NCBI GenBank assembly: GCA_022316685.1
Contig: JAKJHU010000046.1
Coordinates: forward strand, 3,402,001 to 3,466,000
DNA length: 64,000 nt
Direction of reading: 5' to 3'
DNA from: Progne subis subis
Lineage: Eukaryota > Chordata > Aves > Passeriformes > Hirundinidae
Of this stretch, positions 34,055 through 45,940 are shown in pieces. The position numbers and the translations under genes were made by a program. The notes under the pieces are model-generated. The model saw nothing but the letters and a program-made list of their open reading frames with translations, had not been told where the DNA came from and did no database searches. Each line of letters starts with the position of its first letter. Positions within the stretch are counted from its first letter, which is position 1.

Positions 34055-37000
34055 CATAAGCCTTCTGCTTACCAGTACTGAAGGGTGTGCAAAGGTCTCA
34101 TTATGTTACACGTTTCCCCTTGGTGTGACACATTTCTGCAGTTCACAGGCAGGTGATTGACAGTGTCTGTTTCTTACATGCTGCTTGGAACAGAGTAGCC
34201 CAAAAAGGAATCCTGAAGCTTTAGATATGAACCTAAAGGGTGCCTTGTTAATAAGGAAGGAAAAAATTACAAGGATATGGAAATAAACATTCAGTATATA
34301 TTTGGTGGCATGCAGCTCTTGCTAAAGCACACCGTATGTTTTTTCCAATGATAAACAGAAGATCTGATCCTCTACTGTCAAAGTCAGTGGTAGATTTTCT
34401 TGGGGAAATGCTTGCAAAGTCACATATATAGAACAAGTGAAACTGTGCATTAGATAGAGATGCACATGTGTGCTTGTAGATGGGTCTCTTATTCTCCCTT
34501 TTCAGCACCCTTGCCATACAATAACTACTTAAGGTTCCTCTGTCTTCCATACCTATTCAACTTGTGGTGGACCAAGTGTGTAACTGTTTTATATTCTCAT
34601 TAGCACAAATGCTTAGAATCAAGACACCTGAATCCTTACTTTGGCACTAGTTTCCTATGTGTTAAAAAATTACTGTGTGTTTATGCCTCCTTCATTTGCA
34701 GGAAGGGCAACTCATAGTGGGTGATCCCACAGGGATGCCAGAGGGGTTGACATGGCTCACATATTTTGAGAACCCTGGAGTAAAGTGGTACTGGTAACCA
34801 CAAAGTATTTACTCTTTAACAATATTAGCATTCCTGATGACCAGACACACAATACACCCTTAAGCATGTGACAGATTTCTCTTAGGTAGAAGAGAATCTC
34901 TGTGACGTTGAAAGCAGAATCCTGGCTGTCAGTAAAACATGGGGTCTAACAGGGATCCAACTGGAAAGGTTAACAAACCTAATCCCTGACTGGATGATAG
35001 GTAGCAGATGCTGCGCTCCTTGATGAGCTGGGCTTTGTGAACCCAAGTTTCTGTCCCCAGATGTTGAGCATAGGGTAAGAGGCTCCCCCTGCATATCTTC
35101 TAATGCCTGCAACAGGGATTTCCATGGTGGAGAGGGAGCACTAATGGAGTGCACAGCCATTTGTTAGGCAGGGGCTTGGGGTTTGTGGAGCTGTGCACAT
35201 TCCTGCTGACGAGTGCAGAGACAGAGGAGTAAACAATGGCTGTTAGATTTACTGCTGCAGCAAAAATAAACCATTTGTCAAAGTGAGGATAACACAGGGA
35301 TGCCAACAGCTTGAGGCCACACCAGCTTGGGATGTGACCTGGTTATACCTTGCAAACAAAGCAGGATGGGATGGAAGTTCTACTGGGATTTAGCCTGCGT
35401 CCATTCAAAAATGGTTCCTCCAGAGAGTAGAGATGAGAGTGCTGAGGAGTTAGCAGGGTGTGCGCAAAATATTTCTTAATGCAATGTTGTGAAGTGCTGG
35501 CAAATAGCAGCCAAAGTAAACACTAGTGTTAGTCTAAACTCTATGCGCTAAGTAATTTGTCTTATAAATCAGATGCTCCCAAATAGAGTGCAAAAATGAT
35601 ACCTTTTAGTATTGACAAAAGATGGTCTCGAGGCTTTGCTGGGAATTCTACATTTTTTTGAGAGAACTGCTCTCTGCATGTGGTACAGCAGCATTGATCA
35701 GAACATTTGTGGTAATTAAAAACCCCATGGCAAGTTTCATCAGGGACAGGTGACAGGTCAGTTAATTATTTTTAGGAAGCAAAATTCCCTCTTCAATTCT
35801 GAATAAAAGAGAAAAGTAACAGCAAAATTAACCTTTCCCAGGGTGATATGATATTTCCATTAGTATTAGTAGAATATACTTCCCTTCATATTGGGCAAAA
35901 TTTTGGTGAATGGTAATATACAGAATACATGTGTTTGGCAAAAATTAGCAGGAGTTAGCAAAGAGTTTTAACCTGGAAAACTGAAGCTGATTTTATAACA
36001 AGAGGGGATGTCAATATAACCTGAAGTACAGATTTCTAGTAGCAGGAATAATGCTGGAAAGTAGAAACATTGATACAGGTCTGCCTGGTGGAAAGTTAGA
36101 TGCCAGGGTGTACAGCGATATGTCATGAACACCAGTTGTCTTCCCCTTGTATATTCATATTACAATACATTTGTAATATTTTCTTTGTAGTTAAAGTGGC
36201 ATTATACTGAAAGGGATTTGTCCCCTCAACTTTTCACTGGAGTTACTTACTCCCAGGTTGATAAATTAAAGGGACTAAGGTTTGGTAAAGGGCCAGGCTT
36301 TGCCTAGAGATTCAGCATGCCACAGTACTGCTGCAACAGTGTTCCTTTGTATAGGTCCTGGCAGATGCAAATTGAAATACATCGCTCCTATGAGCTTCAC
36401 AGCTAGGGTGGATTGTCCTGGAGTGCGAGGAGTTGATCCCACTCATACTCTGGATTGTGACTGGATGTAGAATAACGTGGGGTACTTCAGTACCAGGAGA
36501 GCATGATCAGAGAAAGAGCATAGCATAGCATGGGCTGAATATGCTCTCACTTGTAAGAGGATTGAAAGATGCCTGTTAAAATCTGAGGGAGCCTTCCAAC
36601 TTCCAACCAAATGAAAGAGGGAAGGAGCAAACATCCAAATGCTAAGTTGAAGTGGAATAAGGAAGATGGAGTGTAGAGTTCTAAAGTTCTGTGCCTAGTT
36701 CTTTTATGGCTGTAACAATTAAGATTAATAGTCTAATGTGAAGCTGCAGTTTTGTCATATGAGAAATTTAATGACTCCCAAAGATGAAACTTGCAGTTGC
36801 TGTTACAAGGGGATTAGCCTTTGATCGTCTTCATGGGCTTGGCACAGGGTAAATCTGAAGGCTAGTGACAAATGGGTTATTCTGGGAGCTTTTGTACCAC
36901 TGAAGAGCAAACACCACAGCACATTCTGGTCCTGTGTAGCAGAATTGGCTCACATCAGGCCCTTGGAAAGACTGATGTGATGCATGCACCCAATTGTCTG

Positions 37001-37095
37001 CCATGATCAAGGGAGCCATGCTTATCACTATAACATCCCTCTTCTGTAGGCTACCTACCAGCGCTACCAAAAACAAGAATGAAAGAAAGCCTAAA
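34055..37095. other. Non-coding, nothing recognised
   Basis: About 3 kb of unique-looking sequence. The block at 35460-35600 is non-repetitive and A+T-rich and could be another conserved element, but no motif cluster decides it. Confidence 0.4.
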
Positions 37096-37099
37096 AAAG

Positions 37100-37212
37100 T
37101 GAAGAAGGATTTTCATTATGAAGTTAATTAGCTTCTGAGCCAAGCTGCACCTTTTCAAGGGGAGGAATTAGAAGGATTTAATTGCTTTATCAGCCTTCTC
37201 TTTGATTTTCAG
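37100..37212. promoter_or_regulatory. Candidate conserved non-coding element with homeodomain motifs
   Basis: ttatgaagttaattagcttc (37116-37135) contains a TTAATTAG homeodomain core, followed by ggatttaattgctttatcag (37173-37192) and ctctttgatttt, a TCF/LEF-like CTTTGAT. The block ends in a good polypyrimidine tract and AG (37211-37212). It may therefore be an intronic acceptor region, an enhancer, or both. Confidence 0.3.
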
Positions 37213-37346
37213 CAATCAGGCCGATTCCATTTAATTTAACTGCCACAGATGAGAAGAAAATTGATGCACTCACCTGCCTTGAAGCAGAAAGAGAGAGTGA
37301 GAAAGAAAAGTTGGAGAAATTGGCAAATATAGTGTCTGCAGATTAA
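37213..37346 (+). CDS. Weak terminal-exon candidate, Lys/Glu-rich peptide
   Basis: After the acceptor-like ttctctttgattttcag, the frame from 37215 runs 43 codons to TAA at 37344-37346. It begins IRPIPFNLTATDEKKIDA and continues with a charged, helix-prone segment (EAERESEKEKLEKLA). That pattern suits a coiled-coil C-terminus, but purine-rich DNA gives such peptides by chance. I do not recognise the family and found no upstream partner exon. On the opposite strand a perfect splice-donor consensus CAGGTGAGT lies at 37276-37268, so a minus-strand exon ending at 37274 is an alternative. Confidence is low. Confidence 0.2.
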
Positions 37347-37349
37347 TGA

Positions 37350-39645
37350 AAACCAACAGCATTTGCTCACAATTGGAAATGATGTGCCTGCCCTGAGGTG
37401 TTTGGAGCTGTGCGTGTGCCGCTGTGCATGGTGATGTGAAACCCATGTTAATGGCACAGAACAGGGAAAAGCGGGTGGACCTGCCCTGGGGAGAGAGGGA
37501 GATATATTTGTAAGATGATCAGGGATCAATTAAAGACTGGATGTGCAGGGGGAAGAGAAGAATGGGGGAGGCAAGTGGTTGAAGCCTCCTGCCAGCAGAC
37601 ATGCAAGCAGAGGTCGATGTGCTGAGTGGGCTTGGTGTGATATCTGTTGTCATCCTCTACCAGTGAGATGTATCCTGCACTTTCTGGGTCAAAGGGTTGG
37701 TTCATGTCACAGGTAACTGATGTTTGTTTGCTTTACTGAGGTGCAGGGGAGAGGTTAGAAACTGCAATGTAGGTTTTTGGTATATATCATGTCTTTGCTG
37801 AAGCGCCTTTCCTTCTCTCACAATGAGATTCCCTGTTGCTTCTGTCAGTGTTTCTAGAAGCATTTAATGCAGGGGTGATTAAGACATGAAACCAATTGTT
37901 GTGCTGAAGAGAAAGAAGGTAAATAGATGTGGTGGGAGTAGCAGAGGATGGTCCGTCAAGAAGTGATGAGGAGAAAGTGGTGTGAGAAGGGCTGGCACCT
38001 GTAGAACTGTGATCCACAGGATGAGAGTTGATTTCCTCCAGCTAAGGTGTGCCTTTGCAGAGGGTCTGCTGAGCTTTAGTCACATGTTAAACAGAACAAT
38101 TGCCTGCAGCTGTCTGTAATCATAATAACAGTTTAGGAAAGATGTGTGGCTCTCAGACCCTTGCTTTCAAAAATGAGGACTCCTGGAGGTATCTAGAGAC
38201 AATCCTTCAAAAACGGGCTGAATTAATTTTTTTTTTTTTTTGAAGTCATGACTCAGAACTGTAATGTGACTGTACTGGACAGTCTGACTTTCAGTGGCAG
38301 AGTACTTGGACTCCACAATGCTTTGCTTTGGGAGCATATGAGCTAATTTCTTCACCCTTGCTGGACCCATTTAAGGACAGCCCTTCCCTCAGTTAAAGAA
38401 TGTTGGGCCAAAGTCTTGATTGGAAAACTGTGTCCTTTTGGTCTGTGGAGACGTCTACCTGGTTCTCTGGCCAAGTCTTCATTTGAGGGAAGATGGTAAG
38501 AGTGGGTAAATAAAAAGCATTCAGGAAGATGTCACTTCCTTTTTCTGTGTCCTCTCAAAAAAAGATAATTAAAGGAATGGATTGGTTTTAAAGGACTGTT
38601 TCCCACCAGAGAAGACTGTTTAACTGAAAAGAGAAGCTTATCTCTGAAATGTCAGATACTGATACTTTGTTTCATAAAAGTTTTTTGACAGAAGCCTGTT
38701 GGTAGAACTGTCGCCTTCCATTTCATTCCTTTGAAAGCAAAAGGTGTTTTTCTCTTTGAAATTACTTTTTTTTCAAAAATATATTTGATCCTGTAATATT
38801 CATAGGCGGTTTTAAATGAGAAAATTATTTTATTTTATTGAAATAAAACATTTTGATTGACTTTTTTTCTTTTTTTTTTTTGGGTCAGGAAATGTAGCCT
38901 ATTATAGATTTCTTTTTGTGTGGATTATTTCCAGTCCCATGCTAAACAAATTTCACAACTGGAAGTTTTTTAGGAAATGAGCATTTTCAATTTCTCTTTT
39001 ACCAAAACTGGGACTTTCTTCTCCTCTGGGATTATGAGTCTATTTTCTGTTTCAGGACTACATATTGAATTTAATACATTTCTTATTAAATAGTTTTTAT
39101 CCCACTGTTTAGACTTTGTATTATCTTTGGTGCCATCTGATTATGAGAATGATCTCTAATTATTTGTTGAAGTCCACGTTAAGTTTTGATCTGATTAGCT
39201 ACATTATGTTAGATCCTACTGGAACTCCATGTTAGGAAGTGGCATTTTCTCAGGCAGAAGAGTAGAAGCGAGGGAAAGGGAGGGTTGAGTGTCTTGGCCA
39301 GGACTTTGCAGTAGTGGAGAGTGGACTTGGAAACACTGTCCGTGTGTGTGGACCTGTAGGGAATTGCTAAAAGCTGATTGTCTGGGCTGTGTCTGTCGGC
39401 CCATTGACATTGGTCTAGACTAGAAGCAGGAGCATTTAGAAGCTGTCATTGCCCTTACAAATCTGTCTATAGGTCTTGTGAGATAGAGGTGGTTCTTTTC
39501 TGGAATATAACACCTTTAGGTATGGTTTTAGGAAGCAGCAGCTTTGTGGGCTGTAATTAAGACTCTGGAAGAGAGGTTTTTTCTGGTGATTCTCTTTGCT
39601 CACCCATAGCAGGTTAAATGAAGGGGTTAATAAGGTATTATTTCC
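37350..39645. other. Non-coding, T-rich runs
   Basis: Unique-looking sequence with T-runs at about 38227-38241 and 38863-38880, and an A+T-rich zone at 38700-39150. No gene or named repeat was identified. Confidence 0.45.
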
Positions 39646-39649
39646 CCAC

Positions 39650-39925
39650 AAAAGCCCTGACGGTGCATTTCCTCACAGCTTGCCTGCCAGGCTTGGCCTA
39701 GCTCTGTGGATCAAAGGCTGGTTATCGCTAATATTGAGCTGTTGTAACCTCTGTCCCCTTTGATTAAAGTGGCGCTGCTGTGAATTTCTCAGTTAATCAC
39801 ACCTTGGCTCACAGGGTCAGCTTGCAACTTGGCAAGTTCAGAAAACTACAGCGGAGGAGAGAAAGGTAAAATGTATTATGCAAATGCAATTATGATTGAG
39901 TCTGACTCCATCTGGCCAAGACCTT
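39650..39925. promoter_or_regulatory. Candidate enhancer with opposed TCF/LEF sites and an octamer
   Basis: ATCAAAGG (39710-39717) and CCTTTGAT (39757-39764) are TCF/LEF-type words in opposite orientation 40 bp apart. ATGCAAAT (39878-39885) adds a POU octamer, and agttaatcacacc lies between. A short exon is also conceivable, with acceptor ccttggctcacag ending 39819 and donor gaaag|gtaaaa at 39866/39867, about 47 bp, but no protein is recognised. Regulatory role is inferred from motif clustering only. Confidence 0.35.
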
Positions 39926-39929
39926 GTAC

Positions 39930-42115
39930 TGCTGGAGAGGCTGGAGGGAAAAGAATCAATATCCCATCCTTCAACAAGAGCCTCTCAGCAAAGAAAAGGC
40001 AATGGAACAGGAGGCTCTCCTTTTTTCTCCCTTGAACTTCCCACACCACTGAGGAGAACAGGGTTTTGAGGACCCTTAAGCCTTCAGCAGGTGCATTGTG
40101 TTCAGGGGAGAATGTGACCTCCCAGACATTTTCCATCCCTAGGAGCTATGATTTACAGTTTTTCCTTGGACTGTATTGAAATGGGAACTCTGCCAATGGG
40201 TTCAGGACTGCTAATTCTGTTTTCCACTCCACATCACTTTCCAGAGCCTCAGGATGAGAGGAATCAGCAGGCATCGTGGCAGTGTGGATCCAATTTCAAA
40301 GCACGCAGTAAGATAGGTGTGTAAGTCACCCGGTGTATGTGCAGGGCAAAAGATGAAGATTTGCACCCCAGGAAGGCCATAGAGTGGAATGTGAAATTCA
40401 AGACAGTTGGCAGTGAATTAGGTTAGCGAACACAGCGGCCTAACCTTGTTTTGAGGATCCTGAGGGATAGAGTTGCTGAATGGAAAGAAGAGATCATGAG
40501 AGTTGAGCCTTTTAACGAAAATCACTCTTTCCTTTTCTGTGTTTTGGTTTTCTTACCTGCAATTTAGAATGTGTCAGACTGCCAGGCCAGATGGAGGTGG
40601 ACATGTGAGTTTCTCAGCACTCAGGGTATGGGTTATTTTTTATTTAGGAAGGTGCCCAATTCTTAGTAGCATTTCAATAGTCTATAGATTCAGTCTGTCA
40701 AGAACTGGGCTATCTGCAGGCATGTGGTAAAGCCATATGTACATGCAGAGATTTTAATGATGTAGAAACACCAGGATGACACACCAGTTTTGCAACCACA
40801 ACGGAAAAGCTTCACTGAGCTCTGTAGTGAATCCAAGTGAAACCAATTATGGCTATAACTCCACTTTTTGCTGTTATTATTGATCTTCAGGTGTGGTTCT
40901 GCCAACCATCTCTTTATCAGGGTTTAAATCCTCCTCTGCAGAGTTGCTCCATGGGAGGTGTGCAGCCTAGGAAAGGTTATAGGTGTGGTGGAGTGACAGC
41001 CGTGGTAACGAAAAGTTCAGTGGCGTATTCAGGAGCAGAATCATGTGCCCACAGCTACAGCCCTCATGTGACAAAATTCACACTTCTGGTGGCCCTAGCT
41101 GACTTTAGCATTGAGTCTGAGATTCAGGAAGTTGCCTCCAGGCAAAGGGTATTTGCCATTTCCATTGACCTGGCAGCATCTTTCCTTATCAGTACGCAAT
41201 CTGTTGGGATCCCAAATTAATCTGCTAAAACATCACATTCCTACCTTTCTTCCTATTCCTAGGGAGAGAGGTGTTTTCCTGTCACTGCTGAAACCTGTTG
41301 TGCTTTCTGGCTGTGATTGTGAGGAGAGGGAAGGGAAAGAATTTGATGTTTCTAGGGAGACTGGCATTCCGGGGTGCTGGTTAAGGGGGCACAGGGAGAT
41401 GTTTTGGCTCCAGCTGTGCTTCAGAGCTGAACTGGTGAGCTGAGGTGAGGGGAGCAGGCAGCACAGGGGCCTCTACTGCCTGCAGTGTGGGTCTGAGCAG
41501 AGTGCCAAGCGTGAGTGGAGAGAACTGGAGGAAGCATGAGCATGGCAGGGCATTCTTGATCAGACCCACTAATTAACTGCTTGCTCTTATTTTATTTACT
41601 CCAGTCTTTCTATTTTTGCATGATTTGTTTCCTTATTCAAGTGAAACAGTGGGTAGCTTTTTAAAATTTAAATTCAGAAGTGCTGGAACTGAGTTTCTGC
41701 TGGGAAGAAAGTCCTGGAGCTCTGTTCCTGATGGCTTTTGGGAACGTTTTCATTGTCTCACTCCCTTCCAAAAGCAGGTACCATTCTGCTCGGTTGGGGC
41801 ATGTGGTTCTTACTGTTATGAAACCTCACATACATGGGAACAGAACCACGGTGCCTGCTGCTGTTTCAAAGACCCCCTAAGCTTGAATTTTAGTAGGTAA
41901 GGCATATAGGCATCTTCACATTGTGAGTTTTCCCTCACTTAATGTATATCTTTCCCTTGTGTGCTTCTCAATCCCCTTGCACAATTTTGTTGCTCTGAAT
42001 TCCGAATTATATGATTGTTCTGACTGTTTTTAGAGATGTCAAAGGTACGGTCTACCTGGCTCAAAGGTGTGACATGGTCCTGAGGAGGATTTTAATTTAA
42101 AAATGCCTTTAATAA
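39930..42115. other. Non-coding, nothing recognised
   Basis: Unique-looking sequence. A 127-codon plus frame at 40837-41220 and a 110-codon frame at 41111-41443 overlap each other and show no domain, signal peptide or splice context. Confidence 0.45.
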
Positions 42116-42119
42116 AATA

Positions 42120-42310
42120 TAACAACAATAATAATGCTAAATTACAGCTTTTTTTGTCAAAGTGCTTTAGAAAGGTAACAGCAGAGGCACTGCTGTCTCC
42201 ATTGAATGGTGAAATTGTCTGGGAGAAACGACTCACCCAAGATCATGGGTGAGGTTTGTACTAGAGTCAGGAGGTGAATAAGTGTTCCAGATAGTCCATC
42301 TGTTCTACTG
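42120..42310 (-). mobile_element. MIR-type (CORE) SINE, reverse orientation
   Basis: caaagtgctttagaaaggta (42159-42178), then aaacgactcacccaagatca and actagagtcaggaggtgaat follow the reverse-complement MIR order: AAGCGCTTTACAAA, then AAGTGACTTGCCCAAGGTCA, then the GGATTCGAACCCAGGTCTG segment. All three blocks are in order, so this is one of the best-preserved MIR-type copies here. It is flanked by an A-rich ataacaacaataataatgc stretch on the tail side. Confidence 0.75.
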
Positions 42311-42319
42311 TGTGCCTCC

Positions 42320-42790
42320 TTCCTACAGAAAGTTTGTTTTTCCTCCAGCTTTTGTTTTCCCATGTGCTGAATCTCCCTCTGTTTTTTGCTCAAGACTCCA
42401 AGAGAAGAAACTGGCACTGTGCTGCGAGCCAAGGATTAACAGACTTTGCTCAGGCCCAGACTGAGTGATTCAGTCTAAGCACTTACAGGTTTGCTGTCCA
42501 GGAGATAGTCATGAAACACACAGCCAGTGAGACTGCTCCTCAGGTCTCGGGGGTCAGTAGGGCTCTGTAGAACAGTAGCTGCACCTTGAACTTTCTCTGT
42601 AAACTAATGCAACTGCGAATGAAAGTGTGGGATGGGCCAAGAACAAAACCCTTAAATCTCTGCTTCTCATCCCACACACATTATTTCCCCTGGCAAGAGT
42701 GAGGACCATCAGCCCAGATGAACCTTTCAGCATCCTTTATGTGGTTTCCTTTGCAAATCTGGATCATCTGTAAATGTGATCAGTAAAGTA
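42320..42790. other. Non-coding, nothing recognised
   Basis: Unique-looking sequence between old repeats. Confidence 0.5.
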
Positions 42791-42794
42791 ACTC

Positions 42795-42865
42795 AAGGAA
42801 ATTAGGCTCCCAGGTCCTTTTGAAATCCAGCGGAAGCTGGGCATCTCTAACTAAATTCACTTAGT
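42795..42865. repeat. Possible ancient amniote interspersed repeat fragment
   Basis: aaattaggctcccaggtcct, then tttgaaatccagcggaagct, then gggcatctctaacta resembles a widespread reptile/bird repeat with the text TTAGGCTCCTAAATCCCTTTTGAAAATCAATGGAAGTTAGGCACCTAA. I cannot name the family with certainty. Confidence 0.4.
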
Positions 42866-42869
42866 TAAA

Positions 42870-43365
42870 AAATTCTCTGGCAGGGACATACAATGGGCTT
42901 ATCAGAACAGGCTTCTTTGAAAGATTTAATGCCATATTTCTGTAGTCATTGGTACCTGATCTCTGGGATGCTGGACCCCCCAGCAGTGCAAATGCAATCG
43001 ATTCAGCTGTGGGTACAGCTGGAACTTCTGTTTAGTGTGATGGAGCACTTGGTAGTTTTTCTAGGCATGCAATGCTTTTAAGCTTTACAGAACATGCAGG
43101 AGAATTATGCCTGGGCAAACAGAAGTCATGGTGTGATGGGTGTGTGACTTGGGTCATTACAGATTCTTTTGAAGAGATATTTCTATGGACAGTTCTTTCC
43201 ATTAAATATAGCATTCCTGAAACTGCTCTGATGTATTCCAGTTTCCCCCTGCAACAGCCCAGTATACCAAAATTACACAGGAGGTAAACCCCTTTAGTTT
43301 AGAGGTCCAACATAGAAGCTTATTCTATATTTACTTAATTTTATTTTTTCAGTGGTGCCTGTCAC
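42870..43365. other. Non-coding, nothing recognised
   Basis: Unique-looking sequence. Confidence 0.5.
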
Positions 43366-43369
43366 TTTA

Positions 43370-43462
43370 ATGTCCTGCTTTCTTTCCCTGCATCTTTCCT
43401 TTCCTCCTCCTTCCTCTTGCCCTTCTTTTCCTTTTCCCCTCAGCCCTCTACTTCCCTGCCTC
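43370..43462. repeat. Polypyrimidine tract of about 90 bp
   Basis: An almost uninterrupted C/T run (tttcctttcctcctccttcc and similar) includes ttttcccctcag, which would score as a splice acceptor at 43441-43442. Only a few purines interrupt it. No coding exon follows in any frame that I recognise. Confidence 0.65.
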
Positions 43463-43760
43463 TTGATTAAAATGTTGACTTTAACTTGGAATTAACCTGA
43501 TTAATGTAATTGAAAGTAAAAGTCTGCTGCTCAGCACTTTGGGTGATGAGTGGAGATGGATTGAGAAAGAAAGCTTTCAGATTGAATACACTTCTCTCCT
43601 CTGGCTGTTAATTGCACCGTTTACTGGTACCTGACTCACTGACCGTCAGTGTTTAGTCCAGTTAATGATGATACACAGTCCATACTTTCCAGAGATAATT
43701 AAAAAACATTCCAGCAGACACTGCTGCAGAGAGCTTTTCTATCTGTCGCAGTCAGCAGGC
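43463..43760. promoter_or_regulatory. Candidate conserved non-coding element
   Basis: Non-repetitive block with many homeodomain-type words: ggaattaacc and gattaatgtaattg (43490-43512), gttaattgc (about 43606) and agttaatgatg (about 43660), with agataattaaaaaac further on. Density of TAAT cores is high relative to the flanks. Coding potential is absent. Confidence 0.33.
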
Positions 43761-43849
43761 CCCAGGGGTTAGGGGTTCTAGCGTGTAAAGTCAGAGTTCT
43801 CTGGGCAGAGTTGAGCTGGCCTTGGCTATGCAGGCATTTTGAGGAGTGT

Positions 43850-43905
43850 CATAGAATTGTTTGGGCTGGAAGGGATCTTAAAGATCACCTAGTTTTGCCC
43901 TCCGT
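43850..43905 (-). mobile_element. Short CR1 LINE 3' fragment
   Basis: catagaattgtttgggctgg (43850-43869), then aagggatcttaaagatcacc and tagtttt is the reverse complement of a CR1 3' end (GATCTTTAAGGTCCCTTCCAACCCAAAC type). Only about 55 bp remain. The sequence beyond is GC-richer and unrecognised. Confidence 0.85.
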
Positions 43906-43909
43906 GTTG

Positions 43910-44625
43910 TTGGCAGCGATGGCTTCCGCAGCTGTGAAAGGTGGATGGTCCAGCTGTCGGGCTCACACACACAGCCCGCTCAGCTGCTGTCTCCGTGCCA
44001 GTCTCCCTAGTCGCTGACTGTTGCTCATACAGACCGTCACACTGGCCAGGACTTTCCAGGACCCTGGTAGCTGATCCCCCTGATCTGGAGAGCTGTTCCC
44101 AGTTGGCTTGTGGCTGTTGGTTTCACAGCTGGAGCCTGGAGCTGATGAAGCAGGACGGTAGCTCCTTCACATGTTGGCTTTAGTGTGTCTGTCTCTTTGG
44201 CTCTATGATGTAGTGTGCAGGTGAGCATGGAGGCTCTCTGGAGCTGCGAGTCTGTTTTTGTATTTCTAAAGCACTTTGCCTAACACATAAAATTTTTAAG
44301 TAGAGTGCTCTCCCTGCAGTCATTCGAGATCTTATCCATAAGGGATAAGAATTCAGTGAGAGTTAGACATTTAAATACTTTGTGCATCTGGATGTAGGTC
44401 CCTTGTGGCATACTTGTACATCTGCAAAATAAGTATGCTCAGACTTCCTTATAGGTGGGGCACTCTCAAATTACTCTGGACAGAAATTTACAGAAAATGC
44501 CTTGGCTAACGTATTCTGGAGACACACACACTGAAGTGATAGTAGGAAGAAAATTCTCTAAGTATGAGAATCCATTAGGAAGCAGACAAAGGGTGTGGTG
44601 AGAAATCTCATGTTGCTGAAAGAAG
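43910..44625. other. Non-coding; possible old repeat pieces
   Basis: The stretch 44330-44400 (agagttagacatttaaatac) resembles the same ancient repeat family as 42795-42865, and 44264-44290 contains a gcactttgcc word like a MIR tail. Both are too diverged to call firmly. Confidence 0.35.
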
Positions 44626-44629
44626 TATT

Positions 44630-44720
44630 CAGGCAAAACAGGCAATCTGTAACAATGCCAGAATTGGTTAATATATTTGTTAATGATCTGAAAAAATAAT
44701 AAACATACGTAAGAGGAACT
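44630..44720 (+). mobile_element. CR1/L3-like LINE reverse transcriptase fragment
   Basis: Plus-strand 44641-44697 translates as QSVTMPELVNIFVNDLKK, matching the GSVLGP-LFNIFVNDLE block near the C-terminal part of CR1/L3 reverse transcriptases. Sequence after it decays quickly. The match is short but the NIFVNDL core is specific to this enzyme class. Confidence 0.55.
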
Positions 44721-44834
44721 TGTAGGTGTGACAGTTTGGCATGCTGATCAAGATCAGGAAGGACAATAAGGATCATGTGAGGGACTGATGGCAGTGAACA
44801 AGCAGGTAACAGATAAAATAGATTTGCACTCAGA

Positions 44835-44930
44835 AGGAATCCTGAAATAATCTACTTTGACCTCCTGAGACACATATTGTAGAGTTTACATTAAGAGAGT
44901 AAGAACTCACTGTTTCAGTTGATACTTTGT
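44835..44930 (-). mobile_element. CR1-L3-like 3' tail, reverse orientation
   Basis: aataatctactttgacctcc (44847-44866) followed by tgagacacatattgtagagt resembles the reverse complement of the L3-type CR1 tail (ATCATCTAGTCTGACCTCCTG-ATAACACAGGCCATAGAATTTCAC). It is opposite in strand to the reverse transcriptase piece at 44630, so the two are separate insertions. Confidence 0.55.
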
Positions 44931-44934
44931 TTCA

Positions 44935-45940
44935 ATAACTAATCACAGTAAATTAAAACAGAGGGTGTATTTTTCATCTGAATTTGTCCTATCTTCTAAA
45001 CCACTGGTTTTTGTTAAGCTTTTTTCTGCTAGACTAAAAAAAAAAGCCCTTATATACATTGGTTTTTTCCTCTGTTCAGATACTTCTCTGTTAGACTCAA
45101 TGCATGATTATGCACACCCAAAGCTATGATTTACATTTCTTGTATGCTTTATGCTGTCAACTCAAGAAAAAAAAGCTAGGTGTCACTGTGACCAGCTCAA
45201 TAAACATAAGTATTCAGCATGTCCTCATCCACCCTCTCTTGTCCTGCTGCCATTTCCCTTTACACATGGGCTATGTTCAGTGACCTGACTACGAGCAGTG
45301 TTGAAGCTCTGGGGAAGAAGATGAGATTTTAATGAGAGGAGTGGGGTTAGTGTTTATATTACAATAGCAATGAAAGGCTCTCGTGAGATCAGAGCCCCTG
45401 TCATGATAGGATTTGTCTCTTGTTTAAAAAAAAAAAAAAAAGCTAGCAGATAATAATTTGGCTTTGTAATCCAACTGATCTGAAATTTGGGAAGATTGTA
45501 TCCTCACACGTAGGAAATCAAGTATGTGGGTTTTGAGCCACAGAGGGGAGCAAAATGAGAACTGCAATGCAACCCTCACGTCTTGCCTGTTAGTCCACCG
45601 CTGCTATGGCAAGATCCTTCTGCGTCTTGGGCACCTTTTATATTGGTATTTGAATATAGAAAAGAGTAAGATGGTGTTTTTTCTATACTGTCTCCTATTT
45701 CCAAAACTGTAAGTCTGTATGTAGTCATGGTATATTTTTATACAGTGAAATGAAACTCCAGTAGTGGTTATTGTAAATGTTACGGGCTACAAGACTCTTT
45801 TCCTCTGATCAAGTGACTCCTCTGGGGGATTTTCAAGCATTTAAACCTGGCCTGTTCCAGACAGTGTCAGTCAAGCATCAGTGTAGATACCTAGCCAAAG
45901 CATCCAAAATTACAGAATCCTACTTCTCCATCTAAAGGCA
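44935..45940. other. Non-coding with an A-run
   Basis: Unique-looking sequence; a poly-A run lies at about 45425-45441. No gene is supported. Confidence 0.45.

Noticed and set aside
40837..41220. 127-codon plus-strand frame
   Set aside because: No recognisable domain, signal peptide or splice sites; overlapped by another frame of similar quality.
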